From Acidobacteriota bacterium (GTDB lineage: Bacteria > Acidobacteriota > UBA890), in NCBI GenBank assembly GCA_022563115.1, contig JADFNY010000048.1, positions 1 through 13,734 of the forward strand: a stretch of 13,734 nt of DNA. Reading direction: 5' to 3'. The translations under genes were made by a program, and so were the position numbers. The notes under the pieces are model-generated. The model searched no databases and had not been told where the DNA came from. It saw only the letters and a program-made list of their open reading frames with translations. This document shows, one piece after another, positions 1 to 6,356 of this stretch; the stretch's first letter is position 1; every line of letters starts with the position of its first letter.

Positions 1-284
1 AGTGTTGCGAGTTCAGTTTTCACTGAATCCAAAATGGATCTGCTCTGCTCCATCTGCTCAACGACCTTCAGCAGTGACACGACCCTGTCCTTGGCTCCAA
101 TAAACTCGCCCAATTCATTGCTCTTGGATTGCCTATCGGAGGTGCGTTTATCATTGAGCTTATCCGCTGCGAGGGCCACCAGAGCTCCCAGTGAAGCGCC
201 TGCGAACGCAGGATCAATGGGAGCGCCAGTGATCTTCCCAATCAGTTTGTGTGCTCTCTTTTCTGACTGGGCAACAGATGGCAC
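1..284 (-). CDS. Partial hypothetical protein (C-terminus runs off the left edge)
   Basis: A minus-strand frame is open from a TAG at 392-390 down to base 1, so the 3' end lies outside the window. I place a provisional start at GTG 284-282 because GGAAAGG sits 7 bases upstream; TTG at 347 or an origin further upstream is possible. The visible roughly 95 residues begin VPSVAQSEKRAHKLIGK. They contain an alanine-rich helical stretch (about 25-40), a charged segment rich in K, R, D and S, and an amphipathic helix near the edge (KDRVVSLLKVVEQMEQS). I do not recognise the family. Codon third positions are clearly less GC-rich than in genes to the right, which suggests a different genomic source. 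The plus-strand ORF over the same bases has low-complexity shadow-like composition. Coding status is plausible but not certain. Confidence 0.45.
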   Translation of the reverse strand, partial: MPSVAQSEKRAHKLIGKITGAPIDPAFAGASLGALVALAADKLNDKRTSDRQSKSNELGEFIGAKDRVVSLLKVVEQMEQSRSILDSVKTELAT

Positions 285-330
285 CCGATCGCCTTTCCAA
301 GGTGGAGATCCGATAGAACGATCGTCCTGA

Positions 331-915
331 CTTGCTGGCGAACTCAAGAGCCTCAGCGACCGTGAACGTCTCGGCGCGTGGCGTGACGCCTACTCCGGGG
401 AAGCGAAGTTGATCGTCGGCACGCGTTCGGCAGTCTTCGCGCCGCTGCCGAGCCCCGGCTTGATCATCGTCGATGAAGAACATGACCCTTCTTACAAGCA
501 ACAGGAGGGCTTCAGGTATTCGGCGCGCGACCTGGCGATCTTCAGGGCCCGGCAACTGGATGTGCCCGTGCTGCTTGCCTCGGCCACGCCGTCTCTGGAG
601 AGTTTCTACAACGCGCAACAGAGGCGCTATAAATCGCTCACGATGCCGCGACGGATCGGTTCAGCGGGGTCCCCCGCCATCCGCATCATCGACCTGAACC
701 TGCATGCCGTCCGACACGGCTTATCCACGCCATTGATCACAGCAATCGAACGTCACCTCGCGGACGATAATCAGATTTTATTATTCCTCAACCGCAGGGG
801 CTTCGCGCCGGTTCTGTTCTGCGCGGAATGTCGCACGGCCGAGGAGTGCGGGCATTGTGACGCCCGCATGACGATACACGCGGCCAGCGGCCAGCTCCGC
901 TGTCATCATTGCGGG
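331..915 (+). pseudogene. priA: PriA primosomal helicase fragment (internal piece, both ends missing)
   Basis: The translated segment is recognisably the second half of the PriA (replication restart, primosomal protein N') helicase core. In order it shows LSDRERLGAW; the motif GTRSAVFAPLP; Walker B VDEEHDPSYKQQEGFRYSARD; motif III SATPSLES; an ILLFLNRRGFAP helicase motif; and the zinc-binding block CAEC..CGHC..CHHC. E. coli PriA has the same Cys layout and an LRCHHC block, as I recall it. Missing are the N-terminal DNA-binding domain and Walker A upstream of 331, and everything after CHHCG (901-915), including the last Cys pair and the C-terminal helicase motifs. The frame starts right after a TGA at 328-330, and PriA-like sequence begins around 343-350. 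It cannot encode a working helicase. Identity is secure; the cause of truncation (real rearrangement or chimeric assembly) is not. Confidence 0.85.
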
Positions 916-1232
916 AACACGTACAGCGGCACGACTTCGTATGACGCCAGCAGGCGGCGCCGTCGCTACTACTTGTGCGATACCAAGCGTGGAACGGTCG
1001 ACAAGATCGGCCGGCGAAAACGGGCCGGCAAAGCCTGTTCGAGCAAGTGGCTGCGTCTCAAAGAGACCGATCAGCTGGTTTGGGATGCGTTCGTGAGTCT
1101 GATTACGTCACCCGAGATCATCGAACGGTATCTGGATTCCGCGCCCGCCACACAGCGGCGGCAGCAACTGCTCTCCGACGTCGGTCGTCTGAAGACGCAT
1201 GAGGAACGAATCGAGCAGAAACTCGCGCGGGT
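895..1232 (+). pseudogene. Large serine recombinase C-terminal fragment (zinc ribbon and start of coiled coil)
   Basis: After the CHHCG at 901-915 the same frame stops resembling PriA and becomes the C-terminal part of a large serine (site-specific) recombinase. It shows a zinc-ribbon pattern CHHCGNTYSG...YYLC...GKAC, typical of the recombinase zinc beta-ribbon domain, then LRLKETDQLVWDAFVSLI and a charged coiled-coil stretch (RLKTHEERIEQKLARV). The catalytic Ser domain and the DNA-binding recombinase domain are absent. Resemblance ends at about 1213-1233, where the reverse-strand selenoprotein gene begins to make sense. Such recombinases come from phages, transposons and integrative elements, so this could be a mobile-element remnant. 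No attachment site or intact element is visible. The frame continues open to 2262 only as a shadow of the minus-strand gene. Confidence 0.7.
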
Positions 1233-2223
1233 CGGCATCGGCCTCGACCTCGACGTCGGGGAAGACCGCGGACGCGGGCGTTATCTCGACACCGTCGGGG
1301 ATCGCCGTGAACGCGAACTCGGGCTGCGGCGCCAGGTTGTTCCAGTGGACTTCGTACAGCGGGTCGAGGTGGAAACCCACGTACATGTTGCCGTCTCCAC
1401 CGCTGATGACGGCGGGGTCGACCTCGACGCGCAACTTGGCGTAGTACGGCAGATCGTTCTTCGAGCTGGTCGGGGTCATCTGGACGGGTCGCATTCGTCC
1501 CGGCGGGCGCACCCGGGGAACGACGCCGGTCGCCACCGTCGGCTGGGCGAATTCCGGCCGCGGCAAATCGAGATCGGAAACGCTCGTCGGATTCTCGACG
1601 ATCCCGACGAGCTCACCCAAATCGGCGCGCAGCTGCTTCGGATCGCTCCAATTGCGGCGGACGACGACGTTGCCGTCGGGGTCGATGACGAACTCGGAGT
1701 TGGGCACGTCGCCGAGGGCCCGCTTGAGCTCGTTGTCCATGTTGTCGGCGAGCCACTCGACACGGCTGCCCAGCGTGCGCTCGGCTTCCGCGACGTGCAT
1801 GAGGCGTTCCTCGAGCGTCACCGGTTGAACGTAGCCGTTGAGCCCGGGATGGGCGAGTGCCTTGTAGACGTAGAAGAAACGCACACCCTTCGGGCTGTAA
1901 TCCCGTTCTATCGTCTCCACCCGGGAGACGTTCGCCAGGAAGGGCGGTCAGGTGAGACAGCCGGGGATGAGCACCGAATAGTGCCCCCTCAGCAGGTCCG
2001 GAAGACGGTGCGGCGTCCCCTCGCCGTCGTAGACGACCACGTCGGGCATCGGCTCGCCGATAGCCGGAGCCACCGCCTCGAAGTTAGCGGCCAGGCCTCC
2101 GGGCCCGCCGAACCCGCGGTCGCGCCCCATACCCTGGCGGTTGCGCTGGGCCAGCGACATCGCCGGCGCGGCGAGCACCAGCGCCAGCACTACAGTCAGA
2201 AATGCAGCTTTTGTCGTTCTCAT
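1108..2223 (-). CDS. Secreted deiodinase/redoxin-family selenoprotein (Sec at codon 92), 3' end damaged
   Basis: Reading the TGA at 1950-1948 as selenocysteine joins two open segments in the same frame into one protein. Start ATG 2223 has GAAGG just upstream. Residues 1-26 are a signal peptide ending AMSLAQ. A Gly/Arg-rich linker follows, then a thioredoxin-fold domain (IGEPMPDVVVYD), the redox motif GCLTUPPF with Cys89 and Sec92, FFYVYKALAHPG, LEERLMHVAEAERTLG and EFVIDPDGNVV. This matches the iodothyronine-deiodinase-like family (vertebrate motif SCTUPPF), but the Cys is at -3, giving CxxU. A C-terminal domain (about 170-335) looks like a beta-sandwich with MYVGFHLDPLYEVHWNN. The natural 3' end is lost near 1216-1233, where recombinase sequence begins; the frame then runs to TGA 1110-1108. 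The likely role is an extracytoplasmic thiol/selenol reductase or peroxidase, not thyroid-hormone deiodination. An ordinary annotator would split it at the TGA. Confidence 0.85.
1912..1930 (-). promoter_or_regulatory. Bacterial SECIS stem-loop downstream of the Sec TGA
   Basis: On the minus strand CGTCTCC (1930-1924) pairs perfectly with GGAGACG (1918-1912) around the 5-base loop CGGGT. The loop starts 25 bases after the TGA. Bacterial SECIS elements lie inside the coding region, with a small apical loop carrying an early G roughly 16-37 bases after the UGA; this hairpin meets those criteria. It would bind SelB to direct Sec insertion. It also codes residues SRVE of the protein, so amino acid and RNA constraints overlap. 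Confidence 0.75.
1948..1950 (-). other. In-frame TGA selenocysteine codon
   Basis: TGA lies between ACC (Thr91) and CCG (Pro93) in the motif GCLT-U-PPF. Both sides are in the same frame and both read as one conserved redoxin/deiodinase domain. The family is known for Sec at exactly this place, followed by two prolines. No indel is needed to join the halves, which argues against a simple nonsense pseudogene. Confidence 0.85.
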
Positions 2224-2408
2224 GCCTTCAGTTGTACAACACCGTCGGTGTGCGCACGATGACAAGGCGATTAAGTTTTGTAAGGGTGTGGCAGGTTTTG
2301 TAAACGCGTGGCGCGCATCTGACAGCCGCGGAGCGGCCCGCTCAGATCGAGCCGATCAGCAGGGTGCGGAAAGACTCCCCGGAGTTCTTCGGCGCCCTGT
2401 TAGCAGCG
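2224..2408 (-). promoter_or_regulatory. Leader/spacer upstream of the selenoprotein with palindromes and a 20-bp direct repeat
   Basis: This 185-base gap separates the selenoprotein from the secreted protein upstream of it; I find no gene. It holds a perfect 10-bp palindrome GTTGTACAAC (2231-2240) just before the ribosome binding site, a perfect 8-bp palindrome GTGCGCAC (2250-2257), and two copies of GTTTTGTAA followed by a similar GYGTGGC, starting at 2275 and 2295. Spacing and symmetry suggest an operator region and possibly a separate promoter for the selenoprotein. I could not fit a convincing -35/-10 pair. Confidence 0.4.
2275..2314. repeat. Tandem direct repeat, 20-bp period, two copies
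   Basis: GTTTTGTAAGGGTGTGGC at 2275 is followed 20 bases later by GTTTTGTAAACGCGTGGC at 2295. The copies match at 15 of 18 positions in an otherwise unrelated stretch. A period close to two helical turns would put two protein-binding sites on the same face of DNA upstream of the selenoprotein gene. Function is inferred. Confidence 0.5.
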
Positions 2409-3575
2409 CTAGAACTCGCTCGGCCACAACATGCGGATCCAGCGCTCGGGAACGCCAGCCGGCGGCGGCAGGTCGATGCGGATCACGCCGCCGTCATCGT
2501 CGACGTAGATCGGTCCGTATCTATTCGAGATCTCGATCAGCCAGGCGTCGACGGCGCGGCCGCCGATGTACACCGACACGCGCTCGACGAACGTGAGCGT
2601 TTCGGTCTCGTGGTACGTCGCGGCGCTGAGGGGGTCGCCCTCGAGACGGCTCGTCGACGTCGGCGGCCGGAGGCCCCGGTTCATCCCCCCGGGCTGGGAG
2701 ATGCTACCCGGCCCGTAGGGGATCCCGCCGCCGGGGATGGGGATGGCGGCCGAAAACCCGGTCCGGGGCTCGCCCACCGGGCCGATCGGCGTGAAGAACA
2801 GATACTCGCGCTCCCCCTGAGCCTCCCAGAGCACCGGCATCGCCAGGCTCAGCAGGCCGAGGTGGGCGAACATCGATTCCTCACAATCGGAGTTGTCGGT
2901 GATCTTCAGCGTCTCAGGGGCAGTGATCTGGGGGGTGGACGCCGAGCCTGCCGAGCGCGGCTGCAGGTACGCGCCGCCCGCCTGGTCGTAACGCCGCACC
3001 GGACTGTCCAGGCACCCCGGTGCCCTGGGTACGAAGGCGAACAAGCCCGCCGGCGGGTCGAAATCCACGGTGCTGTGCCTGCGAATCGGTATGTTCTGGT
3101 ACCAGCGCTCGCCGTTGGCCGTCGTGCGCTTCTCATAGCGCCGATGGTCATCGTCGAGCCGGTAGTCGATCGTGTAGGCTTCGTCCCCCATGCCGTCCAG
3201 GTGGCGCGTGGTCTGGAACCGGATCATGAGGGGAAAACCGTGGCCGTTGACGCGCACGAAGCCTTCGCTCTTCACGTTGCGGATCCGGCCGAGGATCACC
3301 TCACCGATCGACGGCGGCGCGCCCCATTCGTGGCTCAGCACGAACAATCCCTCGGGTTCCCCGCCGGTCTCGAAGACCTCGTCGAGACGAATCGACCAGA
3401 TACCGCGCTCGTTGCGCCCGAGGGTGTCTTCCGGGCCGAGAACGTAACGCCGCTCCTCGCCGATCTCGAAGCCCAGAAACCGCTCGCCCTGGACAGGCTG
3501 GGCGGCAACGAGCCTGACACCGCCGGAGATTGCGAGGACAACGACAACGAGCGCCAGGCGAAGCACGGGTCTCAT
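2409..3575 (-). CDS. Secreted protein of unknown function (388 aa)
   Basis: The start ATG 3575 is 9 bases after the stop of the GcvT-family gene (TAG 3587-3585), with GGGAG inside that gene's last codons as a possible ribosome binding site, so it is probably cotranscribed. Residues 1-25 form a signal peptide (hydrophobic LRLALVVVVLAISGGV, cleavage near VAAQ), sending the protein to the periplasm or outside. The mature part is rich in beta-type stretches and aromatic residues. It has a Gly/Pro-rich low-complexity region at about 270-300 (PIPGGGIPYGPGSISQPGG) and two or three Cys that could form a disulphide. It ends RIDLPPPAGVPERWIRMLWPSEF. No catalytic motif or known domain is visible to me. 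Its place after the demethylation genes and before the selenoprotein hints at a role outside the cytoplasm in the same process, but that is only context. Confidence 0.8.
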   Translation of the reverse strand: MRPVLRLALVVVVLAISGGVRLVAAQPVQGERFLGFEIGEERRYVLGPEDTLGRNERGIWSIRLDEVFETGGEPEGLFVLSHEWGAPPSIGEVILGRIRNVKSEGFVRVNGHGFPLMIRFQTTRHLDGMGDEAYTIDYRLDDDHRRYEKRTTANGERWYQNIPIRRHSTVDFDPPAGLFAFVPRAPGCLDSPVRRYDQAGGAYLQPRSAGSASTPQITAPETLKITDNSDCEESMFAHLGLLSLAMPVLWEAQGEREYLFFTPIGPVGEPRTGFSAAIPIPGGGIPYGPGSISQPGGMNRGLRPPTSTSRLEGDPLSAATYHETETLTFVERVSVYIGGRAVDAWLIEISNRYGPIYVDDDGGVIRIDLPPPAGVPERWIRMLWPSEF

Positions 3576-3584
3576 GGGTCCATT

Positions 3585-4772
3585 CTACTCCCGCATGCGC
3601 GGCGGGCGAAAATGGGGCAGCTGAACCACCGCCGCCGGGACGCGCCGGCGCCGGAAGTTGACGGTCAGCTCCATCTCGACGGCGGTGCCGGGGCTGGCGT
3701 AGCACGCCTCGACGGTGGCGATCCCGATGTACTTCTTCAACAGCGTCGACCAGCATCGTGTCGTGACCCGGCCGACCTGGCCCTCGGCTGCGTACACCGG
3801 AACCGGCTCCCGGCAGGCGAGTTGCGGAAGATCGGGCATGAGGTTGTCAGCGGCGTGGATCTCCTCGAGCGGCTCCCAGTCGATGCAGATGCCGACGACG
3901 CGGCGGCCGGCGCCGCGTGCGCTCTCGGCCACAAGAGCGTCGCGGCCGACGAAATTCCCCTTGTCGAGCTTCACCGCCCAACCGAGACCGAGCTCGTACG
4001 GCGACGACGTGTGCTCCGGTATGAGGGCCCGCTCGGCGCTGATGTAGTCGACATCGATGAGGATGAAGCCGGCTTCGACGCGGGCCACATCCATCGCCAG
4101 GATGCCGCAGGGCGTGATGCCGTGCGGCTGCCCGACGTCGAGTAGTGCGTCCCAGACGGCGATGGCACGGTCCGCGGGTATCCAGACCTCATAGCCGAGG
4201 TCACCGGTGTAGCCGGTGCGCGAGACCGTGACAGGTACGCTCCCGATCGTTCCCGCGACGAGGTGGAAAAAGCGGAGGCCGTCGACGTCGCCATCAAAAC
4301 AGGCGTTCAGGATCCTGCGCGAGGTGGGCCCCTGAAGCGCCAGGGCGGCGACCGCCGCCGACCGATCGGCGATCGTCAGGTCGAGCCCAGCGCTGTTGAG
4401 TCGCAGCCAGCGCATGGTCGGCTCGGCGGCGTTGACCTGATAGGAGTCGTCATCGAGGCGGAAGACCGTGCCCTCCTGCATCACCTGGCCGCCGGAGTCG
4501 CACCACGGCGTGTAGATCGCCTGCATCGGCGAGCACTTGCTGACGTCGCGGGTGAAGACACGCTGCATCAGAGCGGTCGCTCCGGGCCCCTCGACCGAGT
4601 ACTTGTAGAGCGGAGATACGTCGATCAACGCCGCCTTGTTGCGGATCGCCGCGTACTCGGGTTGGATGAAGTCGTGGTAGCAGCCGGCGGTGAAGTACCC
4701 CGACCAATGGCGCCAGTTGAGGCTCTTGTTGAGCGCCGACGTGCGCGGATGAAACGGGGTCCCGACGGCCAT
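3585..4772 (-). CDS. GcvT-family folate-dependent aminomethyl/methyl transferase (395 aa)
   Basis: The protein has the glycine-cleavage T-protein fold. An N-terminal folate-binding part reads AAIRNKAALIDVSPLYKYSVEGPGA (residues about 41-65). VSRTGYTGDLGYEVWIP (183-199) carries the conserved Glu195, GILAMDVARVEAGF lies at about 223-236, and a C-terminal barrel with GLGWAVKLDKGNFVGRDAL is followed by VGRVTTRCWSTLLKKYIGIA. Length fits the family (about 360-400). The stretch GGQVMQEGTV (94-103) lacks the Asp pair (LDD) that aligns there in canonical T-protein by eye, so it is probably not the glycine-cleavage enzyme but a relative that takes a methyl or formaldehyde-level carbon onto tetrahydrofolate. 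The family also includes dimethylglycine/sarcosine dehydrogenase domains, DmdA and LigM. The start ATG 4772 overlaps the upstream TGA as TGATG with GGGGAAGG before it; the frame extends to 5855 but only as antisense shadow. It is cytoplasmic; the substrate is unknown. Confidence 0.88.
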   Translation of the reverse strand: MAVGTPFHPRTSALNKSLNWRHWSGYFTAGCYHDFIQPEYAAIRNKAALIDVSPLYKYSVEGPGATALMQRVFTRDVSKCSPMQAIYTPWCDSGGQVMQEGTVFRLDDDSYQVNAAEPTMRWLRLNSAGLDLTIADRSAAVAALALQGPTSRRILNACFDGDVDGLRFFHLVAGTIGSVPVTVSRTGYTGDLGYEVWIPADRAIAVWDALLDVGQPHGITPCGILAMDVARVEAGFILIDVDYISAERALIPEHTSSPYELGLGWAVKLDKGNFVGRDALVAESARGAGRRVVGICIDWEPLEEIHAADNLMPDLPQLACREPVPVYAAEGQVGRVTTRCWSTLLKKYIGIATVEACYASPGTAVEMELTVNFRRRRVPAAVVQLPHFRPPRMRE

Positions 4773-6337
4773 CAACCCACCTTCCCCGCCTTCAGATCGT
4801 CGATGATCCGGCGCGCCGCGTTGCGTCCCGGGAGCCCGCTGATACCGCCGCCCGCATGGGTACCGGAACCGCAAAGGTAGAGGCCGCGAAGCGGTGTCCG
4901 ATAGCGATACCAGCCCGGCAGCGGCCGCAAAAACAGCGCCTGATCGAGGCTGACGTCGACGTCGAACAGGCAGCCGTTGGTCGCTCCATACCGTTCCTCG
5001 ATGTCGTTCGGCGTTGCCACGACGCTCCCGACCACCCTCGACGTGAATCCCGGAAGGACGGTCTCGATCGCGGCAGCGACCGAGTCGTCCAGGGAATCCG
5101 CATCGTCGGGAACTCCTAGAACCCAGGCCGTCGCCACGTGCTTGCCGTCGGGGGCCATGTCGGGATCGGCCAACGAGGGAAAGGTCAGCTGCAAAAACGG
5201 CCTGGCGGCGAGCCCTCCGAGCTGCATGGCATCGAAGGCGCGCTCCTGCTCGACCACCGACGCGCCGATCTGGACCCGCCCGGCGAGCAGCGCCTCCGCC
5301 GGCCCCCCGGGCGAATCCGGCATGGCATCGAGCGCGAAGCTCACGACACCGACCCCGCCGCGCGCCCGCACGTTGGACACGGCGGTGATGAACTCCGGAG
5401 CGAGCTGCCCGGGATCGACCAGCGACAGGAGCGTCCGCCGCGGATCGGCGTCCGAGACCACGATCGACGCTTCGATATGCTCGCCGGTCTCGAGCGTCAG
5501 CCCCTGCGACCGCCCGGCGTCGGCGTCGATCCGCGCCACCTCGGCCTCGGTGCGCACCTCCACGCCGGCCGCCTGCGCCGACAACGACAACGCCTCGCTG
5601 AGACGGCCCAGCCCACCTTTGACGAACACCGGGCCGGCCAACAGGGCCCGCGGATTCTGCATTTGGTGGTGGAGAGCAACGAATGCGGTTCCCGCCGCGT
5701 AGGGGCCGACCCATCCGCCCTGGAGGCCGAGCCCAGCGATGGCGGCGGCGAGAAGTTCGCTCTCGAAACGCTCCTCGACCACGTCGCGCATCGACATCGG
5801 CAGAAAGCGCATGGCCTCCCGCATGTCGCGACGTCCCAGCCGCCGCAGACGCCACCCGACGCGCAGCAGATCGAGGATATCGCCGGCCCCGAGAGCTTCG
5901 AGCTCGGGAAGGGCCGCCCGGTACAACGGGGCCAGCGCCCCGACGATGCGGCCGACCAGGCGTTCGAGATCGGCGAGGGCGACGCGATCCGCTGCAGCGA
6001 TGGGGTCGCTGCCGTTACCGGCCAGACGGCCGTTGCCATCGAACAGGAGCCACCGCCTATCCGCAGCCGCCACCGCCATCCCCCGCGGCGCCGAGAGCTC
6101 GAGGCCATGAGCCGCCAGCCGTAGTTCCCTCGAAACCGTCGGGCTGAACGTCTCGGCGCTCTGAAAACACGCAGAGGCCCGGAAGCCCGGAGCCGGCTCG
6201 ATGGTGCTCGCCGTACCGCCCACGGTCGATCCGCGTTCGAGCACGACGACCGTTTTGCCGGCCCGTGCCAAGTAGGCCGCGGCCACCAAGCCGTTGTGCC
6301 CGGCGCCGACGACCACGACGTCGTAGCGGCCGCTCAT
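4772..6337 (-). CDS. PYROXD2/CrtI-like FAD-dependent oxidoreductase B (521 aa)
   Basis: The N-terminus has a Rossmann dinucleotide motif, VVVVGAGHNGLVAAAYLARAG, with GAGHNG at residues 11-16 and VVLERG for the FAD ribose. The C-terminus has the second FAD signature, GLYLCGSGTHAGGGISGLPG. Together these place it in the phytoene-desaturase-like NAD(P)/FAD oxidoreductase family near PYROXD2. Length is normal and no signal peptide is seen. Start ATG 6337 has GGAG 8 bases upstream and lies 19 bases after the preceding homologue's stop. The stop overlaps the GcvT-family start, so translation is probably coupled. The order oxygenase, two flavoproteins, folate enzyme suggests it oxidises a C-N or C-C bond of the pathway intermediate. 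Carotenoid chemistry is a less likely alternative because no other carotenoid genes are present. Confidence 0.88.
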   Translation of the reverse strand: MSGRYDVVVVGAGHNGLVAAAYLARAGKTVVVLERGSTVGGTASTIEPAPGFRASACFQSAETFSPTVSRELRLAAHGLELSAPRGMAVAAADRRWLLFDGNGRLAGNGSDPIAAADRVALADLERLVGRIVGALAPLYRAALPELEALGAGDILDLLRVGWRLRRLGRRDMREAMRFLPMSMRDVVEERFESELLAAAIAGLGLQGGWVGPYAAGTAFVALHHQMQNPRALLAGPVFVKGGLGRLSEALSLSAQAAGVEVRTEAEVARIDADAGRSQGLTLETGEHIEASIVVSDADPRRTLLSLVDPGQLAPEFITAVSNVRARGGVGVVSFALDAMPDSPGGPAEALLAGRVQIGASVVEQERAFDAMQLGGLAARPFLQLTFPSLADPDMAPDGKHVATAWVLGVPDDADSLDDSVAAAIETVLPGFTSRVVGSVVATPNDIEERYGATNGCLFDVDVSLDQALFLRPLPGWYRYRTPLRGLYLCGSGTHAGGGISGLPGRNAARRIIDDLKAGKVG

Positions 6338-6356
6338 CGATTGTCTCCGCCTCGCA

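Noticed and set aside
1108..1920. Stand-alone gene starting at GTG 1920
   Set aside because: It would begin inside the deiodinase-like domain and ignore the same-frame signal-peptide segment upstream of the TGA.
409..2262. A single 617-residue plus-strand protein
   Set aside because: Only 409-915 is PriA and about 915-1232 recombinase; the rest is antisense to the selenoprotein, which has a signal peptide, conserved motifs and SECIS.
2364..4145. 593-residue plus-strand ORF
   Set aside because: Spans the antisense of two minus-strand genes; composition is shadow-like.
3585..4772. Assignment as DMSP demethylase DmdA or as GcvT itself
   Set aside because: Same superfamily, but I cannot see subfamily-specific residues that settle it; no gcvH or gcvP nearby.
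3585..5855. 756-residue minus-strand ORF
   Set aside because: The N-terminal 360 residues are an Arg/Ala-rich shadow of the FAD enzyme; the GcvT-family domain starts at ATG 4772 with a TGATG overlap.
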